Assembly (NCBI GenBank): GCA_031404455.1
Contig: JANNHP010000348.1
Coordinates: forward strand, 1 to 42,227
Length of the DNA stretch: 42,227 bases
Source: JANNHP01 sp031404455
Lineage (GTDB): Bacteria; Planctomycetota; JAJSAM01; JAJVHW01
Direction of reading: 5' to 3'
Part shown: piece by piece, positions 15,446 through 23,793 of the stretch
Numbering within the stretch: position 1 is the first letter of the stretch
Layout of the letters: the number at the start of each line of letters is the position of its first letter
Notes under the pieces: model-generated
Database searches by the model: none
Told to the model about the DNA's origin: nothing
The model's input: the letters and a program-made list of their open reading frames with translations, nothing else
Position numbers and translations under genes: made by a program

Positions 15446-16642
15446 CTACCGCGAGGCGTTGTTCGTGCGCTGCTGGTCGAGGTTGGCCGCGATGAGGCAG
15501 CCGCGCACGACCGCCGACAGCGCGTCGTCGGCCCGCCGCACGCCCGCGATCGGGACGGGCAGGGAGATCTTCTTGATCTCCTCGGCGAAGACCTCGACGA
15601 ACCCGCCGATGAGGCTCGTGCCGCCGCCGATCACGATCTCGATCGGCTCGGTGAACTGGGGGACGTCGCGCGCGAGCGTGAAGCGCTGCTTGAAGTTCTG
15701 CAGCACGTACGAGATCAGGTTGCGGTAGTAGAGGACGATCGCCTCCTCCTCGCGGGACTTCGGCGACATCAGGTCGATCTCGCTCTCCTTGATCGCCGTT
15801 GCGCGGACGCGCGGGATTCCCATGACCTTCGAGACGTGCTCGTCGATCCAGTCGCCGCCGCGCGCGACGGAGAACGTGAGCGCCGGGATCGTCTTGTAGG
15901 CGACGCAGACGTTGAACATGCCGGCGCCGCACGAGATGCCGATGCCGGTGAAGTCCTGCTCGGCGAGCGAGCTGTAGACGATCGCGTGCGCCTCGTTCAT
16001 CGCGCGCGGCGTGTAGCCGAGCTTGCGCAGGATCCCGCTGACGATGCCCTCGTGGTACACGGTGTCGTTGTCGCGGTCGATCGACGGGGCCGGGATGCAG
16101 AAGCAGACCTCCTCGCCGTCGATCGCCGGCTCGCCGAGGAGCCGCTGGATGATGAAGCGGATCATGGGGATCGCTTCCTGCTCACCCGGTGCCAGGAAGC
16201 CGTGCTGCATCGGGCGGCGGACCTCGGTGCCGAACATGTTGGCGAGGTTGAAGGCCGCGTCGCCGAGGACGAAGAGCCGGTCCTTGAACTGCACGTACGG
16301 GACGCGCAGCTTCGTGAGCATCTCGTGGTTGCCCACGAACTGGCTCGGGATCTCGAGGAAGGCGTTGCGCTCGCGCATGACGAGCAGCTCGCCGTCGCCG
16401 ACCTGGCGCACGGAGAGCAGGTTGGCGGTCCCGACGTCGAGGCCGCGTCCGAGCGCCGTCGCGTTCTCGTGCGAGGCTTTCGGCTCCTCGAAGACGACTC
16501 GCTGCGCCACCGCGGACGGAGCGGTCCGGGCCTGGCCTGCCGCGGACGCGTCGGACGCGGCGATCCGCGACTTCGGCGGAGCCCCGGCGCCCGCCTGCGT
16601 GCCGTTGTCGTCGAACCGGACGACGCTGTTGTTGCCGCTCAC
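15446..16642 (-). CDS. divergent actin-like ATPase (MreB/ParM superfamily)
   Basis: This 398-residue protein has the actin/Hsp70 nucleotide fold: phosphate-1 loop GLDVGTANLLS (about residues 67-77), phosphate-2 loop GIGISCGAGMFNV, a connect segment with NEAHAIVYSS, and the adenosine motif IVIGGGTSLIGGF. A 60-residue disordered Ala/Gly-rich N-terminal tail is unusual; filament proteins may use such a tail as a tether. I chose GTG 16642 over the longer frame (16735) because AAGGAAGG stands 7-8 nt upstream and the extra residues are Arg/Gly/Pro-rich shadow. It follows a coiled-coil gene by 94 nt, in an operon with two membrane-linked proteins. It could form filaments, but it is not clearly MreB, ParM or FtsA. 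Polymerisation is inferred. Confidence 0.75.
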   Translation of the reverse strand: MSGNNSVVRFDDNGTQAGAGAPPKSRIAASDASAAGQARTAPSAVAQRVVFEEPKASHENATALGRGLDVGTANLLSVRQVGDGELLVMRERNAFLEIPSQFVGNHEMLTKLRVPYVQFKDRLFVLGDAAFNLANMFGTEVRRPMQHGFLAPGEQEAIPMIRFIIQRLLGEPAIDGEEVCFCIPAPSIDRDNDTVYHEGIVSGILRKLGYTPRAMNEAHAIVYSSLAEQDFTGIGISCGAGMFNVCVAYKTIPALTFSVARGGDWIDEHVSKVMGIPRVRATAIKESEIDLMSPKSREEEAIVLYYRNLISYVLQNFKQRFTLARDVPQFTEPIEIVIGGGTSLIGGFVEVFAEEIKKISLPVPIAGVRRADDALSAVVRGCLIAANLDQQRTNNASR

Positions 16643-16710
16643 TGTTCTGCCTTCCTTCCTTGCCGGTCCGCGCGTCGGCGCGCAACTCGGGTTCCTTCTG
16701 TTCCAGCTCC

Positions 16711-16730
16711 CGCCGGGACCTCTCCCGGCG
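16711..16730 (-). terminator. internal hairpin between coiled-coil and actin-like genes
   Basis: A perfect 8-bp stem (CGCCGGGA/TCCCGGCG) with loop CCTC starts 7 nt after the coiled-coil stop. It has no U-tract, so it is more likely a partial terminator or mRNA-stabilising hairpin that sets different levels of the two proteins. Confidence 0.5.
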
Positions 16731-16736
16731 AGCACG

Positions 16737-18851
16737 TCATCGCGACTGCTCCGAAGCGGACTTCGCCGAATGGGTCATCTCCCGCAGGCGGCCCACGCTC
16801 TTCGAGATGCCCCGCTTCGAGCGGCGCTCCTCGACGTCGAGCTGGTCGAGGTTGCTCGTCACCTCGCCGTCCTTCCCGTCGAAGATCCGCGCGAGCAGGA
16901 CATCGGTCGCCTCGCCGTTGATCTCGATCGGGCGGGCCGTGGCGGCCTGCATGGTCTTCGTGATCTTGTCGAGGGCCTGGTCGAGCGAGCCCTTGAAGCT
17001 CGCCGCGAGCGCCTCGGCCTGGCCGGTCGCGTTCTGGGCGAGGTGCTCGCGAAGGGACCTGACGGCCAGATCCTGGCGTTCGGCGGATTCGGCGCCGTGC
17101 GCAGCGAGAGCCGCGACGTCGGCGCGCATCTGCGCGAGGGAGCCGTCGAGGCGCGCCGCGAGGTCCGCCTGGGCCTCGGCCGTCCGCGTCGCGACGACCG
17201 CCTGAGCCTCCGCCGTCCGCGCCGCGGCAGCAGAGTTCTGCTCGGCCGCCGAACGCAGTCCGGCGAGCGCGTCGGTCACCGCAGATGTCACCGCAGTCGT
17301 CGCGGCCGACCCTTCGGCGGCCGTGCGTTCGGCGATGCTCGCGAGATCGCCGCGGAGCTCCTGGAGCGATCCGTCGAGCGCCGTCGTCCGCTCCGCGAGA
17401 CCCTCCACCGTGCCGAGGAGGACGCCGCTTCCCGCGGCGGCGCTCTCCGAGAGGCGCGTCTCGAGTTCGCGCAACCGCTCGGCCTGGTTGCTCAGGGCGA
17501 GCGCTCTCGCGCCCTCGAGCGACGTCCGGAGCGACTCCACTTCGAGGAGCACGCGCTCGCGCCCCTGTCCCGATGCGTGCTCGAGACGGCGCAGCGTCTC
17601 CGTAACCTGGGCGGCATCGACGGCCGACGCGTCGCGTTCGGCGGCGACGGCGAACTCGCCGCGCAGTCCCTTCAGCGAACCGTCGATCGCGGCCGTGCGT
17701 TCCGCGAGGCGCTCCACGCTGCGGGCGAGCGCGTCCGTCCCGAGTGCTGCGCCGGCCGCGATCCGCTCCTCGAGGTCGCGGAGCTGCTCGGCCCGGCTCG
17801 TCTCGGCGAGCTTTCGCGCACCGTCCACCGACGCGCGCAGGGACTCCATCTCGGCGACGACGCTCCGGCGCGCCTCCTCAGCGGCCTGGTTCAGGCGGCG
17901 AAGGGTCGAGGAGAGCTGAGTCGAGTCGAGGCCCGGCGCCTCGCCGTGACGGGCCGCCGCGGAAGGGGCCCGCTCGCCGATGCGATCGAGCACCGCGCTC
18001 GAGATGCGCTCCGGGAGATCCGAGGACGACCGTTCGACGCCGTGGATGCGCTTCTCGAGCGCGTCGAAGCTGTCGTGCAGCCGGGAGACCTCCTCGAGCG
18101 CGGCCGGCCGTCGGCCGACCTCCTCGCGCAGCTTCGCGATCTGGTCGGTCATCGTCCGGAACTCGCGGTCGAGGCGCGCGGCGAGCTGGGGGTCCGGCTC
18201 TCGCTGCTCTTCCTTCACGCGCTGGAGCAGCTTCTCCATCGCCGCGTCGCGCGCCGCCGCCGCGTCGCGGTTCGCGGCGTCGAGGCGCGCCCTCAGATCG
18301 TCGAACTCGGTGCCGATGCGGCGGACGGTCTGCGAGTCCCGCGCCGCCAGCTTCTCGGCGACGCGCGAGAGAGCCGTCTCGTCGATCGTTGCCGGTTCGC
18401 GCGGCGCCCGCTCGACGGCTTCCCGCACGCGCGCGAGATCGCGGCCGAGCCGTGCCACGGCGTCGTCGTCGCCGCCGCCCGCGCGGCGAGCGGACTCGAC
18501 CTGGGTCTCGAGCAGCGCCTTGTCGGCGCGCAGTCTCTCGCGCTCGACCTCGGACGACCTGAGCGACGTGCGCAGGTCGTCGACGTCCTGCTCGAGGTCC
18601 TGCTGCATCTTCAGGACGCGGCTGAAGCGGTCCTGCGTGTCGCTGACGATCCGGTCGCGGTCGCGCTTGGTGATCTCACCGACCTCCGAGGCGATCGTGT
18701 CGTCCACGATGGCCTGGATGATCGCCATCACCCGCTCGCTGGAGACGACGCGGACGCGCTTCTTCCCCTCCGCCCTCAGCTCGTCGATCGACTTCTCGAT
18801 CGTGTTGGCCTTGATGACCCGGCCAATCCCGCTCAGTGCTTGCCTCGACAT
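16737..18851 (-). CDS. large coiled-coil protein
   Basis: This 704-residue protein is almost wholly alpha-helical, with heptad-type Leu/Ala patterns from about residue 80 to 640. The first ~75 residues form a conserved-looking domain (IKANTIEKSIDELRAEGKKR, VVSSERVMAIIQAIVDDTI). The C-terminal 60 residues (PIEINGEATDVLLARIF, then SNLDQLDVEERRSKRGISKSV) look like a separate short motif. Three internal stretches repeat a pattern of R-L-x-x-A...S-L-R-x-S-L-E/D-G-A-R followed by L-A-E-R-T-x-A-I/L-D-G-S-L, which shows internal duplication. No TM segment is seen. I chose ATG 18851 because AAGGAG is 9 nt upstream; ATG 18860 sits directly on that site. It is likely a scaffold partner of the actin-like protein. 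No family name was recognised. Confidence 0.7.
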   Translation of the reverse strand: MSRQALSGIGRVIKANTIEKSIDELRAEGKKRVRVVSSERVMAIIQAIVDDTIASEVGEITKRDRDRIVSDTQDRFSRVLKMQQDLEQDVDDLRTSLRSSEVERERLRADKALLETQVESARRAGGGDDDAVARLGRDLARVREAVERAPREPATIDETALSRVAEKLAARDSQTVRRIGTEFDDLRARLDAANRDAAAARDAAMEKLLQRVKEEQREPDPQLAARLDREFRTMTDQIAKLREEVGRRPAALEEVSRLHDSFDALEKRIHGVERSSSDLPERISSAVLDRIGERAPSAAARHGEAPGLDSTQLSSTLRRLNQAAEEARRSVVAEMESLRASVDGARKLAETSRAEQLRDLEERIAAGAALGTDALARSVERLAERTAAIDGSLKGLRGEFAVAAERDASAVDAAQVTETLRRLEHASGQGRERVLLEVESLRTSLEGARALALSNQAERLRELETRLSESAAAGSGVLLGTVEGLAERTTALDGSLQELRGDLASIAERTAAEGSAATTAVTSAVTDALAGLRSAAEQNSAAAARTAEAQAVVATRTAEAQADLAARLDGSLAQMRADVAALAAHGAESAERQDLAVRSLREHLAQNATGQAEALAASFKGSLDQALDKITKTMQAATARPIEINGEATDVLLARIFDGKDGEVTSNLDQLDVEERRSKRGISKSVGRLREMTHSAKSASEQSR

Positions 18852-19079
18852 CTCTGTCATCTCCTTGCCGGGAGTCAGCGACGCAGCGTTCCGCGCTCCC
18901 CCTGGACCGCGGTGAGACATCCGCCCCTAGAACGCACTCGTTCGCCCGAAAATCGCCGGGACGCGGGAACGCATCCTTCCCGGTGCGCTGCGCCGAGCGG
19001 GACGGTCAGGCTCTGCGGGAGCGAGACACGGACCCCGCCGCCGCTCGCGCCCGAGGGCGGGGAGACGTCGAACCGACCC

Positions 19080-20450
19080 TCACCTGAACGCCGTCTCGAG
19101 CGGACCGTCGCCCGGCGGCACCGTGATCGCCGCGCTGCGGTCGGGGCGTCCAGGCTCGACGAGGACGGCGGTGTAGGCCCCGACGGGCACTCCGGGGAAG
19201 CGCGCGACGCCGGAATCGACTTCGACGCGGCGGAAGTGGCGGGGATGCGTCTCGAGGCGCAGCCACGCGCGGCCGACGGCGGGGAGCCCGGTGACCGCGA
19301 GGTCGCGGCGGGGGAGCGACGCCTGTCCGTCCGCGGCGATCTGCTGCACCTCGAGGGCGAGCGCGCGTCGGACTCGTTCGCGGGCGCCCGCGTCGAGTTC
19401 GGTCGCGCGGCCGACCTCCTCGAGGAGGCGGACGAGGGTCGCGAGCCGCGCCTTCGTCGTGGGATCGTCGGAGGTCACCTTCGACGGATCGACGTCCGTG
19501 ATGACGAATCCCGGCGAGGCACCCGGCGCGCCGGCCACGAGATCGACGCGGCCCTCGCCGGATTCGGACACGGTGACCGCGGTCCAGGCGCCGCGATTCC
19601 ATCGCATGCGCCACGATCCGGGCGGGACTCCGTCCAGCACGAAGCTGCCCCCCGCGTCGGCGACTGCGCGCTGCGCGACGTTGCTCCCGTTCTCGTCGTA
19701 GGCCTCGACTTCGATCTCCCCGGCGACCGGCTTCCCGTCCGGCGAGCGGGCGACGCCGACGATCCGGCCGGGCATCACAGGCGACGTGCGCGGCCGGAGC
19801 TCGATCCGCTGCTCGCCGCCCGACGCCGCCACGCGGACGGGCTCGAAGCCTTCCTTCGAGACGCGGAGCTCGAAACCGTTGCCGCCGAGGTCGCGGGCGT
19901 CGTCCACCTTGTTGTGGAAGCGGCCCGAGTCGTCGGTCGTGTCGCCCCACCAGCTCCCCGCCTTCGGCCCGTCCGCGACGGCGAAGAGGACGCGGGCGCC
20001 AGCGACGGGAGTCTGCGCGACGGCGTCGACGACCACGCCTTGCGCCTCGCGGAGCGGCTTCGTCTCGTCGGGCACGCCGGCCGCGGGCGCGGACGACGGA
20101 GTCGCCGGCGCCGCCGGGTCCGTGGCGCCCGGAGTCGAGCCGCGCGGAGAGGCCCCGTCCGTTGCATCTGACGGAGTCGCGGACGGATCCGCCGAATCCG
20201 GGGACGCCGCGGAAGGAGCACTCGGCGATCCTTCGACGGGCGCCGGATCGGCGCTGGCTTCGGCGGCGGAGGATCGCCTGCGGGGGGTCGGGGACGTTGC
20301 GGCGGGCGTCGCGCGCGGCTTCGCGGTTTCGGCGTCCGCTGGGACTCGGGGCGCGTCGCCCGCCGGCGTCTCTCCTCGGAGCCACCATCCGGCGAGGAGA
20401 CCGAGAAGCACCCCGGCGACGAGACCGATCCCCGGACCCGGGCGCTGCAT
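19080..20450 (-). CDS. membrane-anchored protein with carboxypeptidase-regulatory-like domains
   Basis: This 456-residue protein has one N-terminal TM segment (IGLVAGVLLGLLAGWWL, about 8-24), then a low-complexity Pro/Ala/Ser linker (to about 130). Beta-sandwich domains follow, seen as QGVVVDAVAQTPVAGARVLF and GRIVGVARSPDGKPVAGEIEVEAYDENG, both typical of the carboxypeptidase-regulatory/MSCRAMM-like fold with a GxVxDxxGxPVxGAxV pattern. A helical stretch (about 345-390) and a last beta domain ending in YTAVLVEPGRP complete it. It probably faces the periplasm or cell surface through its anchor. The start lies 4 nt after the stop of the two-TM coiled-coil gene, so the two are coupled. No enzymatic motif is visible. 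It may link the inner scaffold to the envelope (inference). Confidence 0.72.
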   Translation of the reverse strand: MQRPGPGIGLVAGVLLGLLAGWWLRGETPAGDAPRVPADAETAKPRATPAATSPTPRRRSSAAEASADPAPVEGSPSAPSAASPDSADPSATPSDATDGASPRGSTPGATDPAAPATPSSAPAAGVPDETKPLREAQGVVVDAVAQTPVAGARVLFAVADGPKAGSWWGDTTDDSGRFHNKVDDARDLGGNGFELRVSKEGFEPVRVAASGGEQRIELRPRTSPVMPGRIVGVARSPDGKPVAGEIEVEAYDENGSNVAQRAVADAGGSFVLDGVPPGSWRMRWNRGAWTAVTVSESGEGRVDLVAGAPGASPGFVITDVDPSKVTSDDPTTKARLATLVRLLEEVGRATELDAGARERVRRALALEVQQIAADGQASLPRRDLAVTGLPAVGRAWLRLETHPRHFRRVEVDSGVARFPGVPVGAYTAVLVEPGRPDRSAAITVPPGDGPLETAFR

Positions 20451-20454
20451 CGGC

Positions 20455-22002
20455 CTAGTGCTTGCGCCCGTTCTGCGTGATGGAGGCGCCGATGCGCTCC
20501 AACTGGCGTTGCCGCTCCGCCGACTGGAGCGCCAGCGTGACGACCGCCGACGCGAGGGTGTCGTCGTCGGGGTTCGGATCCCACCCGGGCGAGGGCTCGC
20601 CCATGGCGTAGAGGGTCAGCGGTCCGACCGCCTGCGTGACGCCCTCCACCGTGGCCGGCCACGAGGCGGCGTCGCGGACGCCGAGTTCGTGGAGCGCCGC
20701 GCGGACGGCCTCCTCGGCCTCCTCGATGCGGCCGCGCAGTCGCTCGATCTCCGCGTTCGGCTCGGGGGCCGAATGCGAGTAGTTGTCGAGCAGGTTGAGC
20801 CGGCTGCCGCGCGCTTTCACGTGGGCGATCTCCGGCGCGCGCCCCTTCCCGGCTTGGCGCTCCGCGGCCTCGAGGCGCGCCACGTTCGCCTCCGCCGCCT
20901 CGATGCGGCCCCGCGCGGCGACGATCTCCGCTTCGAGACCCGGCACCCGCGCGCGCAGCGCGTCGTTCTCGGCCGCGAGCGACTCGGCGCGCGCCGACCG
21001 ATCGGCGCTCCGCGCGGTCTCGAGATCCGCCCGGAGCCGTTCGTTCGCCCCCTCGGCGGACGCGGCCCGCTCGGCGAGAGCCCTCGACGACTCCTCGGCG
21101 GCGGCGAGCGCGGTCCGGAGCGAGGAGAACTCCTCGGACACCGTCTCGGACCGCGACTCGGCCCTGGAAGCGTCCGTGCGGGCCTCTTCGAGCTCGGTGC
21201 GGAGCTTGTCGAACCCGGTGCGGAGCGCCGCCGACGCGGACTCGGCGGCGACGGCCCGCTCGCGGGAGGCGACGACGTCCGAATCGAGCTCGGCGGCGCG
21301 CCTGCGGAGGTCGCCGTTCTCCTTGGTGAGCGGAGCGACACGGGCCGACTGGTCCTGCTCGCGGGCAGCGTCGAGGTCGGCCCGAAGCCGTTCCGCTTCG
21401 ACCTTGGCGAGGACGCCCGCTTCCTGGGAGGCCTCGACCCGTTTCTTCAGAGCGACGGACGCCGATTCGGCGGCCGCGAGGGCGGCGCGGAGATCGGACG
21501 TCTCCCGGGCGAACTCCTCCGCCCGCGCGGCCGACTTGCGGGCGAGATCCAGTTCGGCGCGGACCTCCGCCAGCTCGGCGCGGAGCGCCGGGCTCGGGTC
21601 GGGCCGATCCTCCGAGGAAGAGGCGGGCGCGGCGGGCAAGGCGGGGGGCGCGGCTCGCAGGTGGGTGAGCTCGGCGATCAGGGTGTCGTGCGCGCCCTGC
21701 AACTCCTGGAGCTTCCGGGTCACGAGGGCGACGCGCACCGTGCCCATGCGTTCCTCGGCGCGCTCCTGGGGGGTCGGGGCGGGCAGCGGCACGCGGCGGA
21801 CGGTGTAGGCGACGAGGAACGTCACGAGCGACAGCGGGAACGCGCAGGCGACGATCAGGCGGTACTCTTCGAGCCAGGACGGAGCCCAGGTGAGCGCAGT
21901 CGCGGCGACGACACAGACGGTGCCCGCGATCGGCACCACGATCCATCGGACCGTGCTCGATGACGTCTGCGATGACGCCTGCGATGACGTGGTCGACGAC
22001 AT
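20455..22002 (-). CDS. two-TM coiled-coil membrane protein
   Basis: This 515-residue protein begins with a Ser/Thr-rich cytoplasmic tail, then two TM helices (RWIVVPIAGTVCVVAATALTW and RLIVACAFPLSLVTFLVAYTV, about 20-75). A long coiled coil (about 85-400, Ala/Glu/Arg-rich heptads with repeated ESASVAL/ESASAAL units) follows, and then a less regular C-terminal region (LNLLDNYSHSAPEPN, later ASWPATVEGVTQAVGP). I chose ATG 22002 since GGAGGAGGG stands about 9 nt upstream; the longer frame would put a Cys/Gly-rich nonsense tail before it. It is the first gene of the minus-strand operon and so probably the membrane anchor of the coiled-coil/actin-like module. No family name was recognised. Confidence 0.7.
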   Translation of the reverse strand: MSSTTSSQASSQTSSSTVRWIVVPIAGTVCVVAATALTWAPSWLEEYRLIVACAFPLSLVTFLVAYTVRRVPLPAPTPQERAEERMGTVRVALVTRKLQELQGAHDTLIAELTHLRAAPPALPAAPASSSEDRPDPSPALRAELAEVRAELDLARKSAARAEEFARETSDLRAALAAAESASVALKKRVEASQEAGVLAKVEAERLRADLDAAREQDQSARVAPLTKENGDLRRRAAELDSDVVASRERAVAAESASAALRTGFDKLRTELEEARTDASRAESRSETVSEEFSSLRTALAAAEESSRALAERAASAEGANERLRADLETARSADRSARAESLAAENDALRARVPGLEAEIVAARGRIEAAEANVARLEAAERQAGKGRAPEIAHVKARGSRLNLLDNYSHSAPEPNAEIERLRGRIEEAEEAVRAALHELGVRDAASWPATVEGVTQAVGPLTLYAMGEPSPGWDPNPDDDTLASAVVTLALQSAERQRQLERIGASITQNGRKH

Positions 22003-22296
22003 GAAGTCCCGCCCTCCTCCGTGTCCCGAGCCTGGACTGCAAGTCGAGGCTGCACAACTCGTTGTGACGCCCGCCGCCGGGGCGGGGGAGTCGGGCCGCA
22101 ACCGTACTCGCCCTCCCGGCGGCTGTCAACCCACCACGCCCGCCGACGGGCGACGCAGTCCGGAGAATGTGCTTGACTCGATGACTCGGGTTCCAGATGG
22201 TTGCGCGCCGACGCGGGTCCGGCGTCGGCGATTTCGGCGGCGTTCGGGAGCGCCCGCACAGGCTCCCTCTCCCGCCCCCAGAGCGAGGTGACGACG
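22003..22296. promoter_or_regulatory. shared divergent promoter region with a 14-bp palindrome
   Basis: These 294 bp separate the divergent operons. A palindrome CACAAC-TC-GTTGTG at 22053-22066 lies about 50 bp before the minus-strand start and could be an operator. A GAGCGAGG Shine-Dalgarno precedes ATG 22297. No confident -10/-35 pair is seen; the TTGACT near 22173 lacks a convincing partner. No gene is visible. Confidence 0.4.
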
Positions 22297-23793
22297 ATGG
22301 TGACCTGTCGGTCCTGCGGCTCCCCGAAGGAGCCCGGCCAGCCCTGCCGGCGCTGCGTCGAGATCCCGACCACCGCCCAGGAGGACTTCTCGGAGACGAC
22401 GGACGCCCTCGACGCGCCGACCGGAGAGCTCCTGAAGCTCCTCGAGAACGAGGAGACCCGGGTTGCGCACGCGGTCGACGGCACGAGCGGCGGGCCCAAC
22501 GGCGGTACCGTCGGCGTCACGATCCGGTCCCGGCTCGAGTTCCCGTCCGTGCCCCGTGCGAGCGACCCGATCGTCCGTCTGCTCGTCGACGTCACCCCCG
22601 ACGGCCCGGCGTTCCTCGACCCGAGGAAGGAGCCGGTCGCGCACGTGATTCTCCTGCTCGACATCTCCGCGAGCATGAACCACCCCGACAAGTACCCGGT
22701 CTTGACCGAGGCGCTCGCGGGGATGCTGCACGACCTCGCGGCCCCGGGATCCCCCGAGGTGCTCCTCTCGGTCGTCGTCTTCGCGCAGGGCGCGAAGACG
22801 CTCTTCCGCGACGTGCGCGCCTCCACGCTGACGCCGCGCGACGTCCTCGCCAAGATCGACGCATCTCCGCTCCGGTTCGGGCGCTACACCGACGTCGCCG
22901 GTGCGCTGAAGCGAGCCGGACGCATCTCGGTCGAGCAGCTCAGGGCCCAGAAGGCGATGCCGATCCGCGTGTACGTGCTCACCGACGGCAAGCCCCAGGA
23001 CCTCGAGCGCACGCGTCACGTGATGGCGAAGATCTCGCAGCTCCCGGTCGACGTGGACGGCCTCGCGTTCGGCGCCGACGCGGACGTCGCCCTCCTGCAG
23101 GAGCTCGTCTCCGGCGGACGCGGCGGCACGGTCAAGCAGGTCCGCTCCGACACGCTGGGCGAGGCCTTCGACCGCATCGCGGAAGTCGCCCGCCGCGTCG
23201 TGTCCAACCGCGCGATCTTCGAGCTGGAGCTGTCGCCGGGCGTCGTCGGGAGCGTCGCGTATCGCTACCGGCCCGGCCGCCACCGGTTCGGCGACGACGC
23301 GTTCGTCGACGGGAAGCGCTTCCGCACCGACCTCGGCACGTTCGAGTCCGGACGCGCCTACTCGCTGCTCTTCGAACTGCGGCTCCCGGAGACGACGGCG
23401 AGTCTCACCGAGATCGGCCGGATCTCCGTCCGCCTCAGGGGGACCGACGCTCCGCGCGTCTTCGAGACGGCGATGTCCGTTGCGCGCACCACGGGAGACG
23501 CGGTCGCGGCACCGGACGGCGACGTGCTCGCCGCGGCCGACGTGCTCGCGGCGCTCACCGGGAACGATCCCAAGACCCAGCTCCGCGCCCTGCGCGTGCG
23601 CCGCAAGCTCTATGTCGCCGAGCGCCGCGACCCGCACGTCATCGGGGTCATCGACAAGGCCATCGAGGTCCTCGAGCGCGAGGGCTCGCTCGACGCGCTG
23701 TCGTCGTCGGAGCGCGCGACGCTCCGGTCGCACACCTGCACGGCCGGCAGCCTTCGGCCGTCGCCGTCGCGCCGCGAGTTCGCGGCGGGCTGA
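22297..23793 (+). CDS. zinc-ribbon VWA domain protein (TerY-like)
   Basis: This 498-residue protein has an N-terminal CxxC-x9-CxxC zinc ribbon (C4, C7, C17, C20). A beta segment (about 75-110) leads to a von Willebrand A domain whose MIDAS is intact: D122-x-S124-x-S126 in LLLDISASM, plus YVLTDGKPQD. The C-terminal half (about 300-440) is another beta-rich domain (FELELSPGVVGSVAYRY), followed by helices. VWA proteins with metal sites act as interaction or metal-sensing subunits, and TerY homologues are encoded beside kinases. The start ATG has GAGCGAGG 8 nt upstream. The TGA overlaps the kinase start (TGATG), so the two are coupled. There is no PP2C gene beside it, which departs from the usual TerY-phosphatase-kinase triad. 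Confidence 0.82.
   Translation: MVTCRSCGSPKEPGQPCRRCVEIPTTAQEDFSETTDALDAPTGELLKLLENEETRVAHAVDGTSGGPNGGTVGVTIRSRLEFPSVPRASDPIVRLLVDVTPDGPAFLDPRKEPVAHVILLLDISASMNHPDKYPVLTEALAGMLHDLAAPGSPEVLLSVVVFAQGAKTLFRDVRASTLTPRDVLAKIDASPLRFGRYTDVAGALKRAGRISVEQLRAQKAMPIRVYVLTDGKPQDLERTRHVMAKISQLPVDVDGLAFGADADVALLQELVSGGRGGTVKQVRSDTLGEAFDRIAEVARRVVSNRAIFELELSPGVVGSVAYRYRPGRHRFGDDAFVDGKRFRTDLGTFESGRAYSLLFELRLPETTASLTEIGRISVRLRGTDAPRVFETAMSVARTTGDAVAAPDGDVLAAADVLAALTGNDPKTQLRALRVRRKLYVAERRDPHVIGVIDKAIEVLEREGSLDALSSSERATLRSHTCTAGSLRPSPSRREFAAG

Noticed and set aside
16023..20171. 1382-codon open frame on the plus strand antisense to the coiled-coil operon
   Set aside because: Low-complexity antisense translation. 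The minus strand has real domains, Shine-Dalgarno sites and terminators.
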